Assembly (NCBI RefSeq): GCF_003312875.1
Contig: NZ_CP015163.1
Coordinates: 8,990,001 to 9,054,000 of the forward strand
Direction: 5' to 3'
Origin: Amycolatopsis albispora
GTDB lineage: Bacteria > Actinomycetota > Actinomycetes > Mycobacteriales > Pseudonocardiaceae
DNA: 64,000 nucleotides
The position numbers and the translations under genes were made by a program. Position 1 is the first letter of the stretch. Every line of letters begins with the position of its first letter. The notes beneath the pieces are model-generated. The model worked only from the letters and a program-made list of their open reading frames with translations. It was not told the origin of the DNA and searched no databases. This document shows, one piece after another, positions 28,329 through 38,591 of this stretch.

Positions 28329-30875
28329 TCAGCGGCGGCGGAACAGGGAGCGCGGGAAGAGGCGTCCCCGCCACGACATGGGGGAGTTGCGCGTCAGGCT
28401 GGACCGCACCTCGTCGAAGGCCGGGGCGAAGCGCGGGTCGTTGTCCGCGCCGCCGCCGTACCAGGACCGCTCCACCACGCCGACCACGGTGCGCAGCCCG
28501 CCCTTGCCCTCCTCGTCGAGGCGGTGGCGCTGGGCGATCTTCTGCGCGGTGGTCCGCACGGTGTCGCTGGCTTCCACCGGCACCCCGCGGTCCCGGCATT
28601 CGTCCAGCAGCTCCCGCCAGGCCGCGTTCGCGGCGTCCGGGCCACTGGCCCCGATCACCTGCAACCGCTTCCGCCGCACCACTTCGCGCACCATCGACGG
28701 CCCGACCGCGATGATCAGCACGACCACCAGCGGCACCGCGAGCAGCGCCGTCCACAGCCACGCCATCAACCCGACCCCGGCGATGAACAACCCAGCCGCG
28801 ATCAGCGGCAGCCAGCTCTCGGCAGCACCCGGCGGCACCGCGAGCTGCCGCGTCTGCTGAGCCTGTTGATCAGGTGGAGCGTCCGGTCTCGGCCGCCTCT
28901 GCTTCGCCCGGTCGACCCGGTGCCACAACACCCCGGCCACGGCCATGGCCCCGGCCAGTGCGGCGAGGGCCAGCCACAGCGCCCAGTCCGGGCCCTCGCC
29001 CGGTCGCTGCTCGTCCTGCGGCTGGTCCGGCAGGGGAGCGGCCTCGGCCGAGTTCGTCTCCTCGCCCGGCAGACGCGGCGGCGCGACCGAGGTCGACGTG
29101 CTCGGCCCGTTGGTCTCCGCCGGGTCCTGCTGGCTCTCGTCCGGCCGCAGGTACGGCGGGATGTAGCCGCGCGAGTCGGCCAGCGGTGTCGGGTCGAAGG
29201 TGACCCAGCCCAGCTCGCCGAAGTAGGCCTCGACCCAGGCGTGCGCGTCCTGCGAGGTGATCGACCGGTAGTCGGCCGTGGTGTAGCCGGGGGTGAACCC
29301 GATCGCCACCCGCGACGGGATGTTCAGCGTCCGCAGCATCACCGCCATCGCCGACGCGAACTGCTCGCAGTACCCGCGCTTGCCGTTGAGCAGGAAGTCC
29401 GCCAGCGCGTCCGAGTCAGCCGCCGCCGCGGTGCGGGTGTCGTAGGTGAACCCGTTCTGCGAGCTGAAGTAGTTCCAGACCGCGGTGGCCCGGTCGAAGT
29501 CGTTCGTCTGGCCGCGGGCCAGCCGCTGGCTCAGCTCGGCCACCCGCGGGTCCACGCCGTCCGCGCGCGTGTAGATCGGCGGGATCTGGTCCGCCTCGGT
29601 CTCGGCCGCGCGCAGCGCCTCCTTGGTCGGCACGCGCAGCGACGTGGTCAGCGAGTAGGGCGGCGACTGGCGCTTCGCCTCGCTGTACACCGCGCCGCTG
29701 ACCGAGTCGTACTGCCAGCCGTCGGAGATGTTGCGCAGCGCGCGCGGCGAGCCGTACACCGGCAGCCAGACGTCGACCCAGTTGATCGGCTCGATCTGGA
29801 CTTCCTTGGTCTCGCCGGTGCCGTCGTCGCCGGGCGCCAGCGGCAGGCTCGGCTGGTTCGCCGGCACGCCCGGCGGCATCCGCGGCTCGTCGGCGATCTT
29901 CCAGCCCTGGTTCGGCTCGAAGTAGTTCAGCGTGAACGCGCGCAGCATGCGGCGGTCACCGGGCGCGTTGAGCCCGCGCACCCGGAACAGCTCCACGTTC
30001 TGCCCCTGGTCGAGCAGGCCGCGCAGCTGGGTGAACGGGTTGATGCCGAGGCCGCCGCTGGGCGCGTTGCCCTCACCGGACGGCGAGTCGCCGGGGAAGC
30101 TGCCGACCGTGCCGATCGCGGTGATCGTGCCGCCGGCCACCAGGCCCAGCGTCAGCGCCACGGCGACCATCGCCACCGGCGCCGAGGCCGCCGACGGGGA
30201 CACGCCGAGGCCGGGCGCGGTCCGGTTGCGCCAGCGGCGGTGCCGGTGGCTGCCGTCGACCGCGAGCAGCCCGGCGAAGGCCGCCGCGCCGAGCAGGAAG
30301 GTCCACCACGGCAGCATGCCGTCGGACAGCGAGGCCGGGACCGCGTACACGCACAGCAGCACCAGCCCGGTGGCCGCGGGCGCCGACGCCGCCACGGCGA
30401 GCGTGTCCACCAGCACCGCGACCAGGCCGATGGCGATGGTGACCAGGCACAGGATCGGCGGGGTCGGCTCCACCGGCGGCAGGCCCATCCGGATCTGCTC
30501 GGCCGACTCGATCAGCACCTCGCGCAGCTCCGACAACGCGGCCGGGCCGGGAATGATGCCGAGAATGCCGCTGCCGGTGAACACCCCGGTGATCAGGAAC
30601 GCCAGCACCAGCAGCTGCGCCAGCCCGACCACCAGCGTCGGCGTGCGCAGCGAGCGCAGCGCGAGCCCGGTGCAGGCGATCAGCACCACCGCGACGATCA
30701 GGTAGCCGAACCAGGCCGCGCCGCCGACCACCCCGGTGATCGAGGTGGCCGCGCAGATGGTGGCCAGCCCGGCGGCGAGCGGGGCGAAGATCGAGCTGAC
30801 CCACGGCGGGGCCGGGGGAGCGGGCCGTTCGGTGGGGGTGTGCGGGATCGGCGGGGCCGGTGGCGCGCTGGTCAC
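28329..30875 (-). CDS. Transglutaminase-like membrane protein (TgpA/DUF3488-DUF4129 type)
   Basis: 848 aa. About six membrane helices span residues 25-250, followed by an extracytoplasmic transglutaminase core (about 460-570). The catalytic Cys is in GKRGYCEQFASAMAVML and the His/Asp in SQDAHAWVEAYF and VTFDPTP. A Pro/Ser/Thr linker, two more membrane helices and a DUF4129-like tail follow. The family may crosslink or cleave cell-surface peptides. GTG at 30875 overlaps the stop of the DUF58 gene (GTGA). Three-gene operon with DUF58 and MoxR, a widely conserved set. Confidence 0.9.
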   Translation of the reverse strand: MTSAPPAPPIPHTPTERPAPPAPPWVSSIFAPLAAGLATICAATSITGVVGGAAWFGYLIVAVVLIACTGLALRSLRTPTLVVGLAQLLVLAFLITGVFTGSGILGIIPGPAALSELREVLIESAEQIRMGLPPVEPTPPILCLVTIAIGLVAVLVDTLAVAASAPAATGLVLLCVYAVPASLSDGMLPWWTFLLGAAAFAGLLAVDGSHRHRRWRNRTAPGLGVSPSAASAPVAMVAVALTLGLVAGGTITAIGTVGSFPGDSPSGEGNAPSGGLGINPFTQLRGLLDQGQNVELFRVRGLNAPGDRRMLRAFTLNYFEPNQGWKIADEPRMPPGVPANQPSLPLAPGDDGTGETKEVQIEPINWVDVWLPVYGSPRALRNISDGWQYDSVSGAVYSEAKRQSPPYSLTTSLRVPTKEALRAAETEADQIPPIYTRADGVDPRVAELSQRLARGQTNDFDRATAVWNYFSSQNGFTYDTRTAAAADSDALADFLLNGKRGYCEQFASAMAVMLRTLNIPSRVAIGFTPGYTTADYRSITSQDAHAWVEAYFGELGWVTFDPTPLADSRGYIPPYLRPDESQQDPAETNGPSTSTSVAPPRLPGEETNSAEAAPLPDQPQDEQRPGEGPDWALWLALAALAGAMAVAGVLWHRVDRAKQRRPRPDAPPDQQAQQTRQLAVPPGAAESWLPLIAAGLFIAGVGLMAWLWTALLAVPLVVVLIIAVGPSMVREVVRRKRLQVIGASGPDAANAAWRELLDECRDRGVPVEASDTVRTTAQKIAQRHRLDEEGKGGLRTVVGVVERSWYGGGADNDPRFAPAFDEVRSSLTRNSPMSWRGRLFPRSLFRRR

Positions 30876-32146
30876 AGCGGACCGCCGATCAGCGAGCCGC
30901 GGCGCGCGGTCGCCTGGCACAGCTCGGCCCAGACCTGCGGCATCGGGCTGGCCGGACCGGCCACCACCACGCCCCACCCGGCCGCGCGCAGCAGGCTCGC
31001 CGACTCCTCGGTGGCCGCCGCGCGGTGCTCCGGCGCGCTCACGCCGCCGGACCAGGCCGGGGTGTCGAGCAGCACGGCGAGGCTGCGGATGCCGCGCGGG
31101 CGGAAGCGGTTGAGTTCGTGCACCGCCTCGTTGCTCACGGTGCCGAGCACGGCGATCAGCTCCTGTCCTTCGGCCGGATCGCTGCCGGTGGTCACGTCGC
31201 GCTGGTGCGCGGGCTGCAGCCCGGCGAGCGCGTCGAGAATGAGGTGGTCGTGGTGGTCACCGCCGTCACCGGGGGCGTCGGCCAGGGTCTGGCCGTGCTC
31301 GGTGACCAGCCGGACGCGGTGCCCGGCGCGGCGCAGGTGCAGGCACACGCTGGCGACGAAGGACACCGCCCACTCCAGGCTCGCCGACGGGCCGGTGCCG
31401 TGGTGCGCGGCCGCGCGGTGGTCGAGCAGCACGGTGGTGCCGCCGCGCCACGGCCGCTCCTCGACGCGGACCATGATCTCGTCACGCCGGGCGGTCGAGC
31501 GCCAGTGCACCTTGCGCAGGTCGTCGCCCTGGCGGTACTGCCGGACGATCACGTCGGACTCGCCCTGCCCGGCGTGCAGCCGGACGTTGCCGTCGTCGCC
31601 GACGCCGATGCCCGCGCCCGACGGCAGCCCCCACAGGCTGACGAACCGGGGCACCACCACCAGCTTGGTGTGGCCGATCAGTTCGCGCTCGAACTCGCAC
31701 AGCCCGAACGGGTCGGTCACCGTGGCGCGCAGCGGGCCGACCTGCTGGATGCCGCGCAGCATCGGCTGGATCGGGTACCGCAGCGCGACCGCCTGGTGCT
31801 GCGGCAGCCGTTCGACCACGAACCGGGGACGCCCGCCCAGCGAGTACGGCACGCCGTCCTCGAGGAGCACCTCGCCGGTCGGCAGCCGCCCGGTGCGCCA
31901 CAGCTCCAGCTGCACCTCACCGGCGCCGCCGACCTGGACCCGGTCCGGGAACAGCTTGCGGGCCGCGCCGATGCGCACCTTGGCCGCCGAGATGAACCCG
32001 GCGACCAGCAGCGGCAGCGCGATCACGAAGATCGCCACGCGCAGCAGGTCGCGCTCGTTGAGCACGGTGGCGCAGACCGCGGCGGCCACGCCGGCGGCGA
32101 GCAGGCAGCGGCCGCGGGTGGTCAGGCCGGACAGCGAGCGCAGCAT
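30872..32146 (-). CDS. DUF58 domain protein
   Basis: 424 aa. Two N-terminal membrane helices (about 12-55) precede a cytoplasmic DUF58 domain with its hallmark YRQGDDLRKVHWRSTARR near residue 230 and the preceding DPFGLCEFER. The C-terminal part is a VWA-like fold without a clear MIDAS. MoxR ATPases are thought to act on such DUF58/VWA partners. ATG at 32146, 8 bp after the MoxR stop. Confidence 0.9.
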   Translation of the reverse strand: MLRSLSGLTTRGRCLLAAGVAAAVCATVLNERDLLRVAIFVIALPLLVAGFISAAKVRIGAARKLFPDRVQVGGAGEVQLELWRTGRLPTGEVLLEDGVPYSLGGRPRFVVERLPQHQAVALRYPIQPMLRGIQQVGPLRATVTDPFGLCEFERELIGHTKLVVVPRFVSLWGLPSGAGIGVGDDGNVRLHAGQGESDVIVRQYRQGDDLRKVHWRSTARRDEIMVRVEERPWRGGTTVLLDHRAAAHHGTGPSASLEWAVSFVASVCLHLRRAGHRVRLVTEHGQTLADAPGDGGDHHDHLILDALAGLQPAHQRDVTTGSDPAEGQELIAVLGTVSNEAVHELNRFRPRGIRSLAVLLDTPAWSGGVSAPEHRAAATEESASLLRAAGWGVVVAGPASPMPQVWAELCQATARRGSLIGGPL

Positions 32147-32153
32147 GACCGGG

Positions 32154-33245
<1,092 letters not shown>

Positions 33246-33328
33246 TCGACCTCCTGGTGCCGACGCGCAAGCGTCTTGGAACAGCGGGCGGACGCGCCCG
33301 TGCGTGCGGTGTACCGGCCACCCGTTCA

Positions 33329-33356
33329 AGGGTCAGCCTCCCACGAAGTGTGTCAA
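33329..33356 (-). promoter_or_regulatory. Candidate promoter of the MoxR operon
   Basis: On the minus strand, TTGACA (33356-33351) and GACCCT (33334-33329) are 16 bp apart, about 80 bp before the MoxR start. The -35 is perfect and the -10 weak. The remaining 272-bp divergent gap also holds TATTCT (33475-33480), a possible -10 for the plus-strand gene. Confidence 0.4.
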
Positions 33357-33517
33357 ACGTGAGCGAAACGGTGGTGACAACCCTGCGATCACACTGCGCT
33401 ACCGGCGAGATTGGGCCATCCGGGTGAGTAACGCGCTGGTCCGCTGGGCGATGTCCTCACGCCGCGTTCTGTCGTATTCTGCTCAGCGGATTCGCCCGAC
33501 TACGGAAGGTGCGGACA

Positions 33518-33877
33518 GTGCCGGAGGTCGAAACGAGGGACCGGACCACCGCCGGGGCAGCCGCCGCGTTCAGTGTGGCGCCGGAGCTGGCCGGTGACGC
33601 CTACGCGCGGTTGTCGGAGCTGCAGGACGTGGTCGGCGAGATGGTCCGCCACGCCAAGGTGCTCGGCAGGCAGGTCCCGCTCGGTGGCGGGTACGCCGAC
33701 GAGGTCGGCCGGTTCATGGCCGAGTACGGCATCGGGCAGCAGGGCTCGGCGGTCGAGTCGCTGGTCGCCTTCGGCCGCGAGCTCGAGGACCTCAAGGCCA
33801 CCCTCGCCGAGGCCATGGAGCGGTACTCCGATTCGGACGGCAAGGCCGCCGACGGCGTCGAATGCACCGGCGGCTGA
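33518..33877 (+). CDS. Small helical ESX-associated protein
   Basis: 119 aa, all alpha-helical by composition, with two long helices (about 12-58 and 70-105) separated by a Gly-rich turn (PLGGGYADEVG). It resembles the WXG100/ESX-like helical hairpin proteins in size and layout but lacks a clear WXG. No signal peptide. GTG at 33518 lies eight bases after GGAAGG; another GTG three codons upstream is possible. First gene of a four-gene set with a DUF3558 lipoprotein, a PPE-like protein and EspG. Confidence 0.75.
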   Translation: MPEVETRDRTTAGAAAAFSVAPELAGDAYARLSELQDVVGEMVRHAKVLGRQVPLGGGYADEVGRFMAEYGIGQQGSAVESLVAFGRELEDLKATLAEAMERYSDSDGKAADGVECTGG

Positions 33878-33882
33878 CCCGG

Positions 33883-34422
33883 ATGACCCGAGTTCCCCGC
33901 CCGCTCCTCCTCCTTCCCGCGCTCGCGCTGCTGGCCGCCTGCGGCCAGGGCGAGCCGTCCGGCCAGGCCGCTTCCGGGGAAAACCCGCCCGCCCCGCCCA
34001 CGGCCGCCGCCCCCACCAGTGCCGCGCCCGCTGGCCTCGACCCGTGCACGCTGCTGACTTCGGCCGAGCGGTCCACCGCCGGACTGACCTCGGTCGGCGA
34101 GCCGAAGGCGATCGGCTCCGCGCGCACCTGCGACTGGACCGAGCCCGGCACCTTCGGCCTGGCCATCTCGGTGGACGAGTCGAAGGGGCTCGCCGACCTC
34201 CGCACGGAGAAGAAGACCGCGCGACAGGTCAAGGTCGGGGCCCGCGAAGCCCTCAAGGTCGCCGACCCGAAGGCCGATGACGGAACCTGTGCGGTGTTGC
34301 TGGGCGCGGGGGAGTCGGCGAGCGTGCAGATCGACGTCAGCAACACGAACTTCACCGGTACCGAGGCCGCGTGCGCCCGCGCGGACAAGGTCGCCGGATT
34401 GGTGGAGCCCAAACTGCCCTGA
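33883..34422 (+). CDS. DUF3558 lipoprotein
   Basis: 179 aa. Signal peptide with lipobox (LALLAACGQG, Cys near 19), a Pro/Ala/Ser linker, then the DUF3558 core: LDPCTLLTSAE, a Cys-Asp-Trp (TCDWTEPG) and two more cysteines that can pair (GTCAVLL, EAACARAD). DUF3558 lipoproteins are frequent beside ESX accessory genes in Pseudonocardiales. ATG at 33883 starts the signal peptide directly; an in-frame ATG at 33862 overlaps the previous gene. Confidence 0.87.
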   Translation: MTRVPRPLLLLPALALLAACGQGEPSGQAASGENPPAPPTAAAPTSAAPAGLDPCTLLTSAERSTAGLTSVGEPKAIGSARTCDWTEPGTFGLAISVDESKGLADLRTEKKTARQVKVGAREALKVADPKADDGTCAVLLGAGESASVQIDVSNTNFTGTEAACARADKVAGLVEPKLP

Positions 34423-34457
34423 GCCGCCACAGACCCCGGAGTACCTGGGAGCGTTCG

Positions 34458-35024
34458 ATGCCTGAGCACAGTCCGCCCGTGTCCACCCGCCGCTACGAGG
34501 CCTACAGCCACCAGGCGTTGAAGGCCGAGGTCGAAGCGGGCAACGACCCGGGTGAGGCCGGGGTGATCGGCGGCCAGTGGGACGAGCTGGCCGGCCGGTT
34601 CCACGAGTCGGCCCAGGCGCTGACCGCGTTGCTGGAGCACAGCCGCGAGCACTGGTCCGGTGCGGGCGGCGAGGCGCTGCGCGGGGTGCTGACCCAGGCG
34701 GCGCGCTGGTCCGGCGAGGTGGCCGGGGTGTCCACTTCGGTCGGTGGCTCGGTGTCGGCGCAGGCGGAGATCGCGGCCAGGGCCAAGGCGGAGATGCCGG
34801 AGCCGGTCGAGTACGACCCGGCCGGCATGATCCGCGCGGCCGCGGCGAGCGGGAACCTGCTGGCGCTGGCCGGGCTGCCCGCGGCGATGGAGGAGACCAA
34901 GGCCGCCGCCGAAGCCGCCCGGCAGAAGGCGATCGACGTGCTGAACGCCAGGGACGCGGCCCTGCGGGACGCGATCCCGGTGCAGCAGTCGTTCACGCCA
35001 CCGCCGCACCTGACCAGTCCATGA
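34458..35024 (+). CDS. PPE-like/WXG-type ESX substrate candidate
   Basis: 188 aa, helical. Residues about 10-115 form the helical hairpin: GQWDELAGRFHESAQAL, then HWSGAGGEALRG, which carries the W-x-G turn of WXG100 and PPE proteins, then the second helix. An Ala-rich helix and a Pro-rich end (FTPPPHLTSP) follow. PPE proteins are exported by ESX systems with EspG chaperones, and an espG gene starts eight bases downstream. ATG at 34458 follows GGGAGCG. Confidence 0.8.
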   Translation: MPEHSPPVSTRRYEAYSHQALKAEVEAGNDPGEAGVIGGQWDELAGRFHESAQALTALLEHSREHWSGAGGEALRGVLTQAARWSGEVAGVSTSVGGSVSAQAEIAARAKAEMPEPVEYDPAGMIRAAAASGNLLALAGLPAAMEETKAAAEAARQKAIDVLNARDAALRDAIPVQQSFTPPPHLTSP

Positions 35025-35031
35025 GGCCGGG

Positions 35032-35778
35032 GTGATCCGGGTTTCCGCCTCGGCCTTCGACGTGCTGTGGGCCGATCTCGGGCTGCCGCGCGCGCCCGAG
35101 GTGCTGGGGGTGCGCAGCGTCGGCACCACCGACGCCGAACGCGCCGAGATCAGGGCGTCGGTGTACGACAACCTCGCCGAGCGAGGGCTGTACGACCGGG
35201 TTGACGGCCTCGACGAGGCACTGGCCGACCGGCTGCGCACGCTGGCCACCGCGTCGGTGTACGTCGAGTGCGAGGCGCTGCTCGACATGACCTCGGACAC
35301 CCCGTTCCGCGCGGTGGCCGCGGCGAAGGGGCGCCACGGTGTGCTGGCCACCCAGCCGAACCGGACGATCGGCCTGTCCGCCATCCGCGACGGTGAGCTG
35401 CTGCCGTCCATTGTGGAGCTGCTGCCCGCGCTGGAGCCGGGGCCGGGGTACGGGGTGAGCCTGCCCGCGGCCGCGCTCGCTGCCGACGTGGAGGACCCGG
35501 TGTTCCACGGCAACGGCCGCTCGGCGGGGCGCGAGCAGCAACTGCGCGAGGTACTGGCGATCCAGGCGCGGCCGATCTATGGCGCCGGGCAGTTCACCGT
35601 GCGGGTGCGCGATGGCGCCCACCCGCGGCGGACGGGCGGGCTGAGCTGGTTCTGGACCGATGTGGGCGCGTACCTGAGCACGCTGGAGCCGGGCCGGGGT
35701 GGGCAGGACTGGGTCACCGTCACCCCGGTCGACGGCCCCCGCCTCGTCCAACGCCTGGCAACCCTGCTCGAAAACTGA
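35032..35778 (+). CDS. EspG-family ESX secretion chaperone
   Basis: 248 aa. Matches the EspG (ESX-1 secretion-associated) family in order: SASAFDVLWADLGLP near the N-terminus, then ASVYVECEALLD, and SWFWTDVGAYLSTL near the C-terminus. EspG binds the helical tip of PPE proteins and keeps them soluble before export. Its placement right after the PPE-like gene fits a dedicated chaperone-substrate pair. GTG at 35032. No EccC, EccD or mycosin gene lies within the window. Confidence 0.85.
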   Translation: MIRVSASAFDVLWADLGLPRAPEVLGVRSVGTTDAERAEIRASVYDNLAERGLYDRVDGLDEALADRLRTLATASVYVECEALLDMTSDTPFRAVAAAKGRHGVLATQPNRTIGLSAIRDGELLPSIVELLPALEPGPGYGVSLPAAALAADVEDPVFHGNGRSAGREQQLREVLAIQARPIYGAGQFTVRVRDGAHPRRTGGLSWFWTDVGAYLSTLEPGRGGQDWVTVTPVDGPRLVQRLATLLEN

Positions 35779-36200
35779 CCCCTGGAACTTCCCCCGGAAC
35801 GCCCCGGCTTCACCCGGCCTGCCGCCCGAGCGGCCGACCGAATTCGCCCGGCTTCCCGGGTCGCTCCCGGGTCGCCCGGCTTCTCTCGGCTTCCGCCCGG
35901 CCTGCCGCTCGAGTGGCTGCCCGGCTTCCCCTGGGGCAACCGGCTGCTGCCCCGGCCCCGGGCGATTCGCCCGGCGCCCCCCGTTTCCCCACCTCCCCCA
36001 CGCGGCCCCACCGGTTCCCCCACCGTTCCCCACCCGCACGCCCCGGCGGCACCACGCGGAGACGCCTAGCGCCTGCCGTCGTTGCTTTCCACCCCCGACT
36101 TGGGGGATCTTCGCGGCCGCCCCCCACTGCGCCCCCACCTGGGCCCCACCGCTCTCACCTGCGGAAACGGTTGCACCAGGGGGTGATTGTGCGGTCAATT
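35779..36200. other. C-rich intergenic stretch upstream of mraZ
   Basis: About 420 bp with no credible gene. The plus strand is strongly C-biased, with repeats of CGCCCGGCTTC. A longer imperfect duplication links 35805-35834 and 35887-35917 (CGGCTTC, CCCGGCCTGCCGC, CGAG). Between 35930 and 36050 there are many runs of three to six C, so the minus strand could form G-quadruplexes. The mraZ promoter begins at 36205. Confidence 0.6.
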
Positions 36201-36204
36201 GCCG

Positions 36205-36232
36205 TTGACTGTGGTGAAAAGTGGGGTACGGT
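36205..36232 (+). promoter_or_regulatory. mraZ (dcw cluster) promoter
   Basis: TTGACT (36205-36210), 16 bp, TACGGT (36227-36232). A good sigma-70-type pair 76 bp before the mraZ ATG, with the MraZ boxes lying over and after it. Confidence 0.7.
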
Positions 36233-36250
36233 GGTGCCAAGTGGGGCGGA
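36211..36250 (+). promoter_or_regulatory. MraZ operator: four GTGG boxes at 10-bp pitch
   Basis: Two tandem 20-bp units, each GTGGTG-N4-GTGGGG-N4, place GTGG at 36211, 36221, 36231 and 36241. MraZ is known to bind direct TGGG/GTGG repeats one helical turn apart, so this is very probably the autoregulatory site. The boxes overlap the promoter's spacer and -10, which predicts repression. Confidence 0.85.
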
Positions 36251-36307
36251 AGGGAGCCCCGTGGCCGATCCCCGCCTCGGCGGAGACCGGCGGGGAGGTG
36301 GCGTCCG

Positions 36308-36739
36308 ATGTTCCTCGGTACCCACACCCCCAAGCTCGACGACAAAGGGCGGCTCACACTGCCCGCGAAGTTCCGCGACGCGCTGGCAGGTGGGCTGATG
36401 GTCACCAAGGGACAGGACCACTGCCTGTATGTCTTCCCGCGCGCCGAGTTCGAGCAGATGGCCCGCAAGGTCGCCGAAGCCCCGTTCACCAACGAGGCGG
36501 TGCGTGCCTACCAGCGCTACCTGTTCGCCGGGACCGACGAGCAACGCCCGGACGGGCAGGGGCGCATCACCATCGCGCCCGAGCTCCGCCGCTACTCGGG
36601 GCTCAACAAGGACTGCGTGGTGATCGGTGCGATCACCAGGCTGGAGATCTGGGACGCCCAGGCGTGGCAGGGCTACCTGGACGAACACGAGGACAGCTAC
36701 GCGAAGGCACAGGAGGAAGTCTTGCCGGGCGTGTTCTGA
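36308..36739 (+). CDS. mraZ: Transcriptional regulator MraZ
   Basis: 143 aa AbrB-like DNA-binding protein with two MraZ repeats: [18 protein letters not shown] (about 9-26) and [19 protein letters not shown] (about 82-100). It represses the division/cell-wall cluster through repeat boxes in its own promoter. First gene of the cluster; rsmH follows after 208 bp. That gap holds an 8-bp inverted repeat (CGCGGCCG at 36742-36749, CGGCCGCG at 36785-36792) and nothing else I can assign. ATG at 36308 follows GGGGAGG. Confidence 0.95.
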   Translation: MFLGTHTPKLDDKGRLTLPAKFRDALAGGLMVTKGQDHCLYVFPRAEFEQMARKVAEAPFTNEAVRAYQRYLFAGTDEQRPDGQGRITIAPELRRYSGLNKDCVVIGAITRLEIWDAQAWQGYLDEHEDSYAKAQEEVLPGVF

Positions 36740-36947
36740 CACGCGGCCGCCGGCACCCACGCCGTCGGGGGGCGGGGGTCCCACCGGCCGCGAGGAAGTA
36801 CGAGTTCCGGCTTCGCGGATGCCGTCAGGCCTCTGTCCGCTCAGTGGCCCTGGTGCACCTTCCCCGGCACCAGGTTCTCAGCGGGCGGGCGGAGACCTGG
36901 CGGCATCGGCGTTTTCCGCCGGTCGATCCAGGAAGGGGGTGGGTGTT

Positions 36948-37898
36948 GTGGCCGAGCACGTTCCGGTGCTGCTGGACCGGATCCTCGAGCTGTTCGCCCC
37001 CGTCCTCGGCAGGCCCGGCGCGGTGCTCGTCGACGCCACCCTCGGCCTCGGCGGGCACTCGGACGCCCTGCTCGCCGCGCACCCGGAACTCACGCTGGTC
37101 GGCCTCGACCGCGACCCGGCCGCGCTGGAGCGTTCCGCGGAACGCCTGCGCCGCCACGGCGACCGGGTGCACCTGGTGCACGCGGTCTACGACGAACTGC
37201 CCGACGCGCTGGCCGGGCTCGGCATGTCCACTGTGGACGGCCTGCTGTTCGACCTCGGCGTCTCCTCGATGCAGCTGGACCGCGACGAGCGCGGCTTCTC
37301 CTACGCCAGGGACGCCCCGCTGGACATGCGGATGGACCCGACCACCGGGCCGACCGCGGCCGACGTGCTGAACACCTATCCGCCGGGCGAACTGGTCCGG
37401 ATCCTGCGCGAGTACGGCGAGGAGCGGTTCGCGCAGCGAATCGTCAAGGCCATCGTCGCCGCGCGGGAGAGCGAGCCGTTCGAGCGCAGCGGCAGGCTGG
37501 TCGAACTGCTCTACTCGGCGGTGCCCGCGGCGAGCAGGCGCACCGGCGGGCACCCGGCCAAGCGCACCTTCCAGGCGCTGCGGATCGAGGTCAACGGCGA
37601 GCTGGAGGTGCTGCGGCGGGCGATGCCCGCAGCGCTGGACGCGCTCGCGGTCGGCGGCCGGATCGTGGTCGAGAGCTACCAGTCGCTGGAGGACCGCCTG
37701 GTCAAGCAGGCACTGGCGGCGAAGGCGAAATCCCGCACCCCCGAAGGACTTCCGGTCGAGCTGCCCGGGCACGGGCCCGAGCTGCGACTGCTGACCCGGG
37801 GCGCGGAACAGGCGAACGAAGCGGAAATCGAGGCGAACCCGCGAGCGAGCTCGGTGCGGCTGAGAGCCGCGGAGCGGATCGGAGAGGCGGCAAAGTGA
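36948..37898 (+). CDS. rsmH: 16S rRNA m4C1402 methyltransferase
   Basis: 316 aa. [14 protein letters not shown] opens the protein; SAM motif I is [29 protein letters not shown] and the substrate motif [17 protein letters not shown] follow. [15 protein letters not shown] and [13 protein letters not shown] finish it, all RsmH-specific. It methylates N4 of C1402 in the ribosomal P site. GTG at 36948 chosen from two close GTGs (36939 also possible). The stop overlaps the next start (GTGA). Confidence 0.95.
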   Translation: MAEHVPVLLDRILELFAPVLGRPGAVLVDATLGLGGHSDALLAAHPELTLVGLDRDPAALERSAERLRRHGDRVHLVHAVYDELPDALAGLGMSTVDGLLFDLGVSSMQLDRDERGFSYARDAPLDMRMDPTTGPTAADVLNTYPPGELVRILREYGEERFAQRIVKAIVAARESEPFERSGRLVELLYSAVPAASRRTGGHPAKRTFQALRIEVNGELEVLRRAMPAALDALAVGGRIVVESYQSLEDRLVKQALAAKAKSRTPEGLPVELPGHGPELRLLTRGAEQANEAEIEANPRASSVRLRAAERIGEAAK

Positions 37899-38590
37899 CG
37901 GCACCCACGCGTTCCCGCACGCGCGCTCGCACCGAGCAGCGCGGTACCACCGGCCGCACCCGGACCTCGGCCGCCGAGCGCGCCTACGCCCGCCGGGCGC
38001 AGCGCGCCGCCGAAGCCGTGGCGCGCCCGGAGCCGAAGCCGGACGGCGCCACCTCGGCGGCCAAGGCGCTCCCGAAGCTGAAGCTCAAGCTGCGGCTGCC
38101 GCGCTCGCGCGCGTCCTTCGTGCTGCTGATGATGGGCTTGCTCGCGGTGGGCGTGGTCACCACGCTGTGGCTGTCCACCCAGGCCATCGCCGACAGCTAC
38201 CGGCTCGACGAACTGCGCAAGGACAACGCGAGCCTGGTCGAGCAGGCCGAGCGGCTGCAGCGCGAGGTCACCAAGCAGGAGTCGACCTCTTCGCTGGACG
38301 AGCGCGCGAAGGCGCTCGGCATGGTGCCCGGTGGCGATCCGGCCCGGATCGTGGTCAATCCGGACGGCAGCATCACCGTGATCGGCGAGCCGAAGAAGGC
38401 CACGCCGCCCGCCGCGCCGGGAGCGAGTGACTCGGCCGAGCCGGAGAACGCCCCGGCCCCGGCGCCGGCGCTGGGCTCCGGCCAGCCGGACCCGTCGCTG
38501 CAGATGCCCGAAGCCGAGCGGCAGCAACAGGAACAACAGCAACAGCAGCAACAGCAGCAGGACCAGCAGAACGTGCCAGGAGGACAGTGA
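37895..38590 (+). CDS. ftsL: FtsL-like septum protein with poly-glutamine tail
   Basis: 231 aa bitopic protein. A basic cytoplasmic part (1-72) precedes one membrane helix (about 73-95, [19 protein letters not shown]), a short extracytoplasmic coiled coil with leucine heptads ([21 protein letters not shown]) and a conserved [15 protein letters not shown] motif. A Pro/Ala linker ends in a tail with about 15 glutamines. FtsL recruits FtsI through FtsB/FtsQ; the position between rsmH and ftsI is diagnostic. Start GTG overlaps the rsmH stop. Confidence 0.85.
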   Translation: MTAPTRSRTRARTEQRGTTGRTRTSAAERAYARRAQRAAEAVARPEPKPDGATSAAKALPKLKLKLRLPRSRASFVLLMMGLLAVGVVTTLWLSTQAIADSYRLDELRKDNASLVEQAERLQREVTKQESTSSLDERAKALGMVPGGDPARIVVNPDGSITVIGEPKKATPPAAPGASDSAEPENAPAPAPALGSGQPDPSLQMPEAERQQQEQQQQQQQQQDQQNVPGGQ

Positions 38591-38591
38591 G

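Noticed and set aside
36742..36792. Terminator between mraZ and rsmH
   Set aside because: The 8-bp inverted repeat has a 35-nt loop and the cluster is normally co-transcribed.
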